This document shows positions 57,730 to 64,000 of a stretch of DNA of 64,000 nt, piece by piece. The stretch comes from Deltaproteobacteria bacterium (GTDB taxonomy: Bacteria; Desulfobacterota; DSM-4660; Desulfatiglandales; HGW-15). Position 1 is the first letter of the stretch; each line of letters opens with the position of its first letter. The notes below the pieces were generated by a model. The model worked only from the letters and a program-made list of their open reading frames with translations, did not search any database and was not told the DNA's origin. Location of the stretch: contig JAFDHO010000004.1 in assembly GCA_019308745.1 (NCBI GenBank), positions 48,319 through 112,318 of the forward strand. Direction: 5' to 3'. The position numbers were made by a program, and so were the translations under genes.

Positions 57730-60435
57730 TCAATGGGCCTCATCCCAGTTTTTACCGGTCTTTATATCCACCTTGAGAGGGACATCGAGGGAGGTGACCC
57801 CTTCCATCTCCTCTCTCACCATGGAAACAACCGCCTCAATTTCCGCATCAGGCACCTCGAAGAGAAGCTCATCGTGCACCTGAAGCAACATCTTTGTCTT
57901 GAAGTTTTCTTCGAGCAACCTGTGATGTATGCCCACCATGGCCTTCTTGATCAGGTCTGCGGCCGTCCCCTGTATCGGGGTGTTGATAGCCATACGCTCC
58001 GCTTCAGATCGAATTCTATGTTGCCCATGGTTGATGTGGGGGAGGTATCTCTTCCTCTTAAACAGGGTGGACACGTACCCTTTCTCCTTCGCCTCTTTCA
58101 TGACTGCTTCACGATATTCACTGACCCCCCGGTGTCTTTCATAATACCTATCGATGTAGTCCCGGGCACTCCGATAATCTATACCCAGCTCATCTGCCAA
58201 TCTCCTCGCTCCCATTCCGTATATGATACCAAAATTGATGGCCTTCGCAACACCCCTCATTTCGGGTGTCACGTCCTTCTCTCCCACTCCCGTGATTTCG
58301 GAGGCTGTCCTGGTATGGATGTCCTGGCCCGTCCTGAATGCCTCCACAAAGGCCGGGTCCTTGGAATAGTGGGCAAAGATCCTGAGCTCTATCTGACTGT
58401 AGTCCGCGCACAGGAGCCGGTGCCCTGATTCGCACACAAAACCCCTCCTTATCCTTCTCCCCTCCTCCCCCCGAACGGGAATGTTCTGAAGATTGGGGTT
58501 GCTGCTGCTTAAACGGCCTGTGGCCGTCACCGCCTGGTTAAAGGACGTGTGTATCCTCCCGGTCCTTGGATGGACCAGTTCCACCAAGGAATCCAGATAG
58601 GTGGACTTTAATTTAGACAATGTCCTGTACCTCAAGAGGAGCTTCGGGGTCTTGTAGGGTGAGGTCGATAGCCCCTTTAAGACGTTCACGTCCGTTGAAT
58701 AGGCCTTCCTCTTCACCGTCTTCTTCTTGACGGGCAGCCCGAGTTTCTCAAAGAGGACAAATGCCAGTTGCTGGGACGAGTTTATGTTGAATTCCATCCC
58801 GACTTCCTCGTAGATCTCCCTCTCAATACTTTTCAGCTCCTGTGAAAAGCGGCGAGACATTTCCTGAAAATACTCCCTGTCGATCTTGATGCCGTTCCAT
58901 TCCATTTCCAAGAGGACAGGAAGGAGTTTCATTTCCAATTCATAAAAGAGCTCGTCGTTTCCTTCTGAACGGAGTTCTCCATCCATAATGTCTGCGAGCT
59001 GAAAAGTAATGGCTGCCCTGTCACAGGCCATCCCCATGGTTGTCTCCAGCGGAGCATCTCTCGGGTCGACCTTCCTGTTTCCTTTGGGGCTTCCCCCTTG
59101 ATAGTCAACCAGCCTCTGGTTCAAGAACTGTTGGGCCAAATTCTCCAGGTCATGTTGACCCCGGCTGGGATTGATGACGTAAGACCCGATCATGGTATCG
59201 AAATGGAAGCCTTTGACCCGGACCCCGTGGCATCTGAGTAATAGTGCGTGGGATTTAAGGTCATGGCCTATCTTTGCCACCCCTTCATCTTCCAGCCCGT
59301 CCCTCAACAATCCCAGTGCGGTTTCGGTCTCCAATTGTTCGGGAGTCTCGATCCGCGCGTGCTGGAAGGGCACATAATAGGCCTTCTCCTTCTCCAAGCA
59401 GAGTGACAGACCGACCAAATCAGCCCGGAGGGGGCCCTTGCCGACCGCCACGGTATTGACAGAAACGGCCCTGGCATCTTTGATCCTATCTTTGAGGCCT
59501 AGGATGTGCCCTTCTGTTAGACAGAGCACGTATTCTGTGCCCTTCTCATCCTTCAATGGGGCGAACTGGTACCACAGGCCCTTGAATTCCAGTTCTCGAA
59601 AGATCCTTGCGAGCTCATCCCCCCGGGGCTCACCCAGCCTCAATTGCTCTACGTCGCCTTCTATTGGGACATGCCGGTCTATGGTTGCGAGTTTCTTGCT
59701 CAGGACGGCATTATCCTTGAATCTGATGAGGTTCTCCCGCAGCTTTGCCCGACCGATCTCATCCAGGTGTGAATAGACACCTTCCACCGTGCCGTATTTC
59801 CTGATGAGCGAGAGGGCGGTCTTCTCCCCAATGCCGGGCACTCCCGGTATATTGTCTGAACTGTCTCCTGCCAGTCCCATAATATCAATGAATTGAGAGG
59901 GGCTTACACCGTATTTCTCAACAAAGGTATCATAGTCGGTGAAGACGTCCCTCATGGTGTCCCATAGGGAAGTGCGGGCGGTGATGACCTGCTTCATGTC
60001 CTTATCACCCGTCACAATCACGACACGGAAGCCCTTCTCCTCGCACATCCTGGCAAGGGTGCCCATAATGTCATCTGCCTCGTAGCTTTCTCTCTCAAGC
60101 CCTTTGACCTCCAAGGCCTCGACGATTGCCCGGATATAGGGCAACTGGACGGAGAGGTCTTCGGGCATAGGTGGTCTTGTCGCCTTATATTCCTCGTACA
60201 GATCGTGCCTGAATGTGGGGCCCTTGGAATCGTAGGCAATGGCGAGATAGACGGGCCTCCTGTCCTCCAAGAGCCTCAGGAGCATCTTGCAAAAACCGAA
60301 AACGGCATTGGTGGGAAAACCCTTTGAAGTGGAGAGGTTTCTTATGGCATGGTACGCGCGGTGGATATAGTTACTGCCGTCTACCAGGTATACCGTGTCT
60401 TCGGTCTTCTCTCTGGGGGCTCGCTCTTTTCCCAT
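57730..60435 (-). CDS. polA: DNA polymerase I (5'-3' exonuclease and polymerase)
   Basis: 901 residues. The 5'-3' exonuclease domain (1-300) has VYLVDGSNYIHRAYHA, EADDIMGTLA, VTGDKDMKQV and GLAGDSSDNIPGVPGIG. The polymerase domain has DYSQIELRIFAHYSKD and QVHDELLFEVPD. The middle proofreading fold is kept, but its catalytic acids are replaced: Asp355-x-Glu357 of E. coli is Asn327-Thr-Val, Asp424 is His396 and Asp501 is Arg473 (alignment by eye). It is therefore expected to lack 3'-5' exonuclease activity, like Taq and some Bacillus enzymes. Function in repair and Okazaki processing would remain. Confidence 0.95.
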   Translation of the reverse strand: MGKERAPREKTEDTVYLVDGSNYIHRAYHAIRNLSTSKGFPTNAVFGFCKMLLRLLEDRRPVYLAIAYDSKGPTFRHDLYEEYKATRPPMPEDLSVQLPYIRAIVEALEVKGLERESYEADDIMGTLARMCEEKGFRVVIVTGDKDMKQVITARTSLWDTMRDVFTDYDTFVEKYGVSPSQFIDIMGLAGDSSDNIPGVPGIGEKTALSLIRKYGTVEGVYSHLDEIGRAKLRENLIRFKDNAVLSKKLATIDRHVPIEGDVEQLRLGEPRGDELARIFRELEFKGLWYQFAPLKDEKGTEYVLCLTEGHILGLKDRIKDARAVSVNTVAVGKGPLRADLVGLSLCLEKEKAYYVPFQHARIETPEQLETETALGLLRDGLEDEGVAKIGHDLKSHALLLRCHGVRVKGFHFDTMIGSYVINPSRGQHDLENLAQQFLNQRLVDYQGGSPKGNRKVDPRDAPLETTMGMACDRAAITFQLADIMDGELRSEGNDELFYELEMKLLPVLLEMEWNGIKIDREYFQEMSRRFSQELKSIEREIYEEVGMEFNINSSQQLAFVLFEKLGLPVKKKTVKRKAYSTDVNVLKGLSTSPYKTPKLLLRYRTLSKLKSTYLDSLVELVHPRTGRIHTSFNQAVTATGRLSSSNPNLQNIPVRGEEGRRIRRGFVCESGHRLLCADYSQIELRIFAHYSKDPAFVEAFRTGQDIHTRTASEITGVGEKDVTPEMRGVAKAINFGIIYGMGARRLADELGIDYRSARDYIDRYYERHRGVSEYREAVMKEAKEKGYVSTLFKRKRYLPHINHGQHRIRSEAERMAINTPIQGTAADLIKKAMVGIHHRLLEENFKTKMLLQVHDELLFEVPDAEIEAVVSMVREEMEGVTSLDVPLKVDIKTGKNWDEAH

Positions 60436-60714
60436 ATCAGCCTGTTATCGGAGTCTGGTCCGATGGGATGTGGATATTTCTGCTCCGGTCAAGGTGACCT
60501 TCTCTCTATGGGAGGGAGCCATTTCCCGGTCTGCCTTACACGCGGCGCCATAGCAAGACCCGGCCCGCAACAGGCGCTGGCCTCTAGCATTTCCTTCGAT
60601 CGGCCTCGGAACAGAGCCTCTGGGGCCCCATTGGTTTGTGAACTCTTCATCGTGGTTCAGCGTTTGAGCAGCGCGGTGTGTCAATAAACAAACTACCCCA
60701 CCCGGGCAAAGATC

Positions 60715-62277
60715 CTACCGGGCATACTCCACGGCACGGGTCTCCCTGATGACCGTGACCTTTATCTGTCCGGGATAGGCCAGCTCCCTTTCAATCTTCT
60801 TGGCTATGTCTTTACACAACAAGTAGGCCTGGTCATCGTCGACCTGTTTCCCTTCCACCATGATCCTTATCTCTCTGCCGGCCTGAATTGCATAGGATTT
60901 TGTAACTCCCTTAAAAGACATAGCAATTGTTTCCAGTTCTTCCAGCCTCTTCACATAGGACTCAAGCATTTCCTTCCGGGCACCAGGTCGTGCCCCGGAC
61001 AGGGTATCAGCCGCCTGCACCATCACCGCCAGAATCGACTCCGGCGGGATCTCTTCGTGATGGGCGGCTATTGCATGGACCACGGCCCCTTTTTCCCCAT
61101 ATTTCTTTGCCAAATCCGCCCCGATGAGTGCGTGGGGGCCCTCTACCTCATGATCAACGGCCTTGCCTATGTCGTGGAGCAGGCCCGCCCTTTTGGCCTG
61201 CTTTGGGTTCACACCTAGCTCAGCGGCCATAACACCGCAAATAAAGGCCACTTCCTTGGAATGCTGGAGCACGTTCTGGGCATAGCTCGAGCGATATTTC
61301 AGACGACCGATCAATCTGATCAATTCACCGTTGATCCCATGCACACCCACATCAAAGGTCGCCTGTTCTCCGGCCTCCCTTATGCTGGCTTCGATCTCCT
61401 TGTTGACCTTTTCCACCATCTCTTCGATTCTCGCCGGATGAATTCTCCCGTCATCGATGAGCCTCTCCAGGGAGATCTTTGCCACCTCTCTTCGAATGGG
61501 GTTGAACCCTGACAGTATCACCGCCTCTGGCGTGTCGTCGATGATCACGTCAATCCCCGTCGCGGCTTCAATAGCACGTATGTTTCGGCCCTCCCTCCCG
61601 ATGATTCGACCTTTCATCTCTTCGTTGGGGAGATTGACGACAGAGACCGTCTTCTCCGCCACGTAGTCTCCTGCATACCGCTTCACTGCCAGGGCAAGGA
61701 TCTCCTGGGCCTTTCTGTCGGCCACTTCTCGGGCCTCGGTCTCAATCTTTCGAATGAGCTTGGCTGCATCGTGCCGCGCCTCGGTCTCCATTGCCTTTAG
61801 GAGCATCTCCTTCGCCTCGTCGCTTGAAATGCCGGCTATTCTCTCCAGTTCTCTTCGCTGTTGTCCAAGGAGTTCCTTGTATTGTGCTTGATCTTGCCTC
61901 AACTCCTCCTCAATCTGCCTTATCTCAGCCTCCTTCTTGGCAATGTGCCTTTCCTTTTGTTCGTAAAGCTCGATCTTCTTGTCCAGGTTCTCCTCCTTAT
62001 GGAAGAGCCTGCTCTCTTGGGCTTGGAGTTGATTTCTCTTTTCCTTGGTCTCCTTCTCAAATTCAAGTTTCAACTTGTAGAGATGATCCTTGGCCTTGAG
62101 CATAGCCTCCTTCTTGATGTTTTTCGCATCTCGATGGGCCTCATTTATGATCTTCTCAGAATAGTTCTTGATGGAGGTAAACTGGCTTTCTACAACCCGC
62201 TTCCGGGTCCAGAAACCAATGAGGACCCCCAGGAGGATCCCCCCGATTGCAATTCCTACTATTTGAATGATTGCCAT
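60715..62277 (-). CDS. rny: Ribonuclease Y
   Basis: 520 residues. An N-terminal membrane helix ([21 protein letters not shown]) is followed by a long coiled coil (about 30-200), a KH domain ([31 protein letters not shown], here in two parts: [19 protein letters not shown] and [16 protein letters not shown]), and an HD domain with [15 protein letters not shown]. It begins the decay of many mRNAs. The gene order zapB-zapA-rny is the common deltaproteobacterial arrangement. It ends 280 bp before polA. Confidence 0.96.
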   Translation of the reverse strand: MAIIQIVGIAIGGILLGVLIGFWTRKRVVESQFTSIKNYSEKIINEAHRDAKNIKKEAMLKAKDHLYKLKLEFEKETKEKRNQLQAQESRLFHKEENLDKKIELYEQKERHIAKKEAEIRQIEEELRQDQAQYKELLGQQRRELERIAGISSDEAKEMLLKAMETEARHDAAKLIRKIETEAREVADRKAQEILALAVKRYAGDYVAEKTVSVVNLPNEEMKGRIIGREGRNIRAIEAATGIDVIIDDTPEAVILSGFNPIRREVAKISLERLIDDGRIHPARIEEMVEKVNKEIEASIREAGEQATFDVGVHGINGELIRLIGRLKYRSSYAQNVLQHSKEVAFICGVMAAELGVNPKQAKRAGLLHDIGKAVDHEVEGPHALIGADLAKKYGEKGAVVHAIAAHHEEIPPESILAVMVQAADTLSGARPGARKEMLESYVKRLEELETIAMSFKGVTKSYAIQAGREIRIMVEGKQVDDDQAYLLCKDIAKKIERELAYPGQIKVTVIRETRAVEYAR

Positions 62278-62835
62278 GATATCAATCCCTTAACTTGGTA
62301 TTTTGAGAATAGTCCTGATTCATCCGAGTTCCGGTTCGGATTTTCCAAAACAACTCATGGAGCAGGTGCCCCAGGGACCAGCCGTCCTTGTTGTTGATCC
62401 AGCCTTTGTGCAGCAGCCTGTTAAACCCCGGCACGTGACCTGGCTTCCCCAAAAGGCAAACCCATTCACAGGGCCATGCAGCGGGCTATTGAGCATTTCC
62501 CTTGAAGCAGATGGATAGATTAAGGCAAGAAAATACTAGGAAGAACAGGGCCTTACAGGCATGAAGATGGAGTATTGAAGCCCAATATGACAAAAATATG
62601 GCCAGCAGCATCTATGTTGTGGCGACATATATATATTCTTTTAGCATTCCTAAATTAGCCTATTCGATGTCAATTAAGCCATATTGATATATAGATACTT
62701 TGATTGAAAAAAGACTCATCTTCAACTCGCCTTATATCTATGCATCCCTTCAAACGGAAAGTGTGGGGAAATCCCTCTTACTCACAATTCGCGCCCGTGC
62801 AGAAACGCCCCCTTCCTCCCTAGGGCTCAGCCCTT
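62278..62835. other. Intergenic region between zapA and rny, no gene seen
   Basis: AT-rich in 62520-62760 and more GC-rich at 62330-62520. No gene is supportable. The position downstream of zapA is where 6S RNA often lies in proteobacteria, but I could not fold a convincing rod-like RNA there. A promoter-like TTGACA (minus strand) lies near 62667 without a good -10 at normal spacing. Confidence 0.4.
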
Positions 62836-63120
62836 CTACCCGGCCGTCATAACAGAATCAATGCGCTCGATAAGATCACTCGCTCGCTCTTTGACCCTGT
62901 CCCGAACCTGGTCGCGCTCCTTGATTGCCTTGAAATAGTCGCTGGCAATGTGAAGGGCGACCAAAATGGCCATCTTCTTTTCAGACAACCCTTCGGTGCT
63001 CTCCTTTATCTCCTCCAATTTCTCGTTGACGTATTGGGCGATCTTCTGGACATATTCCTCACTTTCGTCGCTCTTGAGCTTGTACTCATAATCAAAGATT
63101 TTGACCTTGATGGAATTCAT
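62836..63120 (-). CDS. zapA: Cell division protein ZapA
   Basis: 94 residues from ATG 63120; a longer frame to 63159 is not similar to the family. The N-terminal VKIFDYEYKLKSDESEEYVQKIAQYVNEKLEEI is the ZapA FtsZ-binding head (parts: VKIFDYEYKLKSDESEEY, VQKIAQYVNEKLEEI), followed by MAILVALHIASDYFKA and a helical tail that forms the coiled-coil tetramer. It stabilises the FtsZ ring. Located between the ZapB-like gene and rny. Confidence 0.9.
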   Translation of the reverse strand: MNSIKVKIFDYEYKLKSDESEEYVQKIAQYVNEKLEEIKESTEGLSEKKMAILVALHIASDYFKAIKERDQVRDRVKERASDLIERIDSVMTAG

Positions 63121-63239
63121 GGGCAAAGGACATCTTCCCCTTGGTTCTTCGATTCCCAATCACACCCGATAAGGGGTTACGGGTTCGAACTGATCACCTT
63201 CCCGCGACCCAACCTGCCCCTCCCAGGTATCGATTCACC

Positions 63240-63470
63240 TTATGGGATCCCGAGCCGATCTATCTTGTCCAGGAGATGGACTATCTTTTGCCTGGCGCGC
63301 TCCCGTGATGCCTTGAGTGCCTCGATCTCCTTGGTCAGATCTGCAATTCTTTCTTCCTGACGACCCACCTTCTCAGCCAATGACTCCTTTTCCCTTTTGA
63401 GGGCGCTGACATGGGAAACAAGAGAATCTATCTTGGTCTCAAGCAATTCAAACTGATCTATCTCATCCAT
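63240..63470 (-). CDS. ZapB-like coiled-coil cell division protein
   Basis: 76 residues from ATG 63470; the open frame to 63551 overlaps a repeat and is not trusted. It is almost one continuous heptad coiled coil (FELLETKIDSLVSHVSALKR, EKVGRQEERIADLTKEIEAL). Its position right before zapA is that of the small coiled-coil protein annotated ZapB in deltaproteobacteria. Sequence alone cannot confirm the function because coiled coils are low in information. Confidence 0.7.
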   Translation of the reverse strand: MDEIDQFELLETKIDSLVSHVSALKREKESLAEKVGRQEERIADLTKEIEALKASRERARQKIVHLLDKIDRLGIP

Positions 63471-63530
63471 CTCTTTTGCGGGTCCCCTGCCTTCATCGGC
63501 CTCAAAATGGACCTCTCCATCGGGGCTACA

Positions 63531-63633
63531 GTTCAACGGGCTGTTGCCCAAATCCCCTTATTTGCTTTGCCCTCGAACAGGGACTATCAATGAACTATTG
63601 TGCCCCTTGGGAGGTCTTTTCAAAAGGCTCAAT
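63531..63633 (-). repeat. Dispersed repeat copy upstream of the zapB-like gene
   Basis: Its reverse complement aligns with 17421-17522. Its outer 32 bp (63602-63633) are also present in perfect inverted orientation at 63946-63977. This repeat overlaps the unlikely N-terminal extension of the zapB frame. Confidence 0.7.
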
Positions 63634-63977
63634 ATTGATGAACTCGTAAAAAGTCAAAATTGAGATGGCAAAGTAAAAAGCTCCAAGTTCAAGGCGCGCG
63701 AATCTCGTGTGATGAGGCGTACTTAGCGTACGCCGCAATCACAACGAGATGAAGCGCAACGCAGAAATTGGCCTTTTTACGAAGCCATCAATATTCGTCC
63801 TGATCCTTCTGTGCGCCCCCATAATCCTCATAGTCGTCTCCTAACAGGCACAGAAGAAGGAGACTCCGGTGGAGATGATCTTTTGGGGCTATTGAGGCCT
63901 TCTATTAAATGTTTGGTGCCGTTGCCCGTGTCTGGGAGGAATTTGATTGAGCCTTTTGAAAAGACCTCCCAAGGGGC
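63602..63977. repeat. 376-bp segment bounded by a perfect 32-bp inverted repeat
   Basis: The 32-bp arms at 63602-63633 and 63946-63977 are exact reverse complements; identity stops at the outer ends. The interior holds the inverted-repeat element at 63631-63795. There is no gene in 63471-64000 apart from these repeats. The second arm may be the start of another copy that continues past the window end. Confidence 0.8.
63631..63795. repeat. Dispersed inverted-repeat element, second subtype
   Basis: The ends TTGATGAACTCGTAAAAAGTC (63635-63655) and GCCTTTTTACGAAGCCATCAA (63771-63791) match each other with four mismatches and match the ends of the element at 43674-43810. The centre differs: a long hairpin built on ATCTCGT/ACGAGAT with an inner GCGTAC/GTACGC stem (63718-63734). 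Confidence 0.75.
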
Positions 63978-64000
63978 TAGCCACCATCATTGTTGTGTTT

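Noticed and set aside
60436-60714. tRNA or small RNA between polA and rny
   Set aside because: No cloverleaf, T-loop consensus or CCA end was seen on either strand.
62278-62835. 6S RNA (ssrS) downstream of zapA
   Set aside because: The position fits known synteny, but by hand neither strand folded into a long rod with a central bubble. A covariance-model search with the 6S model would decide.

Overview
The window looks like a piece of a chromosome from a strictly anaerobic deltaproteobacterium (Desulfobacterota). This is inferred from gene content and order, not from a search. The signs are two tungsten-type aldehyde:ferredoxin oxidoreductases with MoaD-like partners, an oxygen-sensitive class III ribonucleotide reductase (nrdD/nrdG) under an NrdR-type control site, a giant 2-hydroxyacyl-CoA-dehydratase-activase-like protein, a TAXI-type TRAP transporter, an LPS assembly gene (lptE), and dispersed repeats whose ends resemble short repeats I recall from deltaproteobacterial genomes. 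I found no rRNA, tRNA, CRISPR array, transposase or phage gene by eye.

Region 1 (about 0.1-31.4 kb) is mainly housekeeping. It holds trmJ, an FHA-GAF sensor, ppx/gppA-guaB-guaA, murJ, rpsT, the run nusB-leuS-lptE-holA, a flavin and nucleotide cluster (dCMP deaminase, nrdR, ribD, ribE, ribBA, ribH), a fatty-acid and ribosome cluster (yceD-rpmF-plsX-fabG-acpP-fabF) with a clear promoter, three small or unknown genes, gltX, a TerB-like protein, and nrdD-nrdG-HD-GYP. The minus-strand genes from yceD down to holA (about 22.8 to 8.7 kb) are closely packed. The nrdD promoter carries two AT-rich palindromes exactly 31 bp apart, the classic NrdR arrangement, and nrdR itself lies 13 kb away.

Region 2 (about 31.7-50.5 kb) is a catabolic or accessory region. 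It holds aldehyde oxidoreductase 1 plus MoaD, an FAD 2-hydroxyacid dehydrogenase (GlcD type), a LarA-family nickel racemase, a GntR/UTRA regulator, a ThDP-dependent decarboxylase alpha subunit, a MoaD-like protein, aldehyde oxidoreductase 2, a metal-dependent amidohydrolase/decarboxylase, a TAXI TRAP permease and binding protein, an MFS carrier and an M48-TPR membrane protease. Read together, the genes could turn an imported 2-hydroxyacid into an aldehyde and then a carboxylate while reducing ferredoxin. At about 42.09 kb two gene fragments facing opposite ways, each missing its 5' end, meet at one point: an arylsulfotransferase-like gene and the beta half of the ThDP decarboxylase. Undoing one inversion would put the alpha and beta genes back in tandem.

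Region 3 (about 50.5-64 kb) holds a stand-alone ProX-like binding protein, RNase G, the 1017-residue activase-like protein, a radical SAM protein, DNA polymerase I whose proofreading residues are replaced, RNase Y, zapA and a zapB-like coiled coil. It ends in a nest of repeats that includes a perfect 32-bp inverted repeat, related to a copy 46 kb away between ribD and nrdR.
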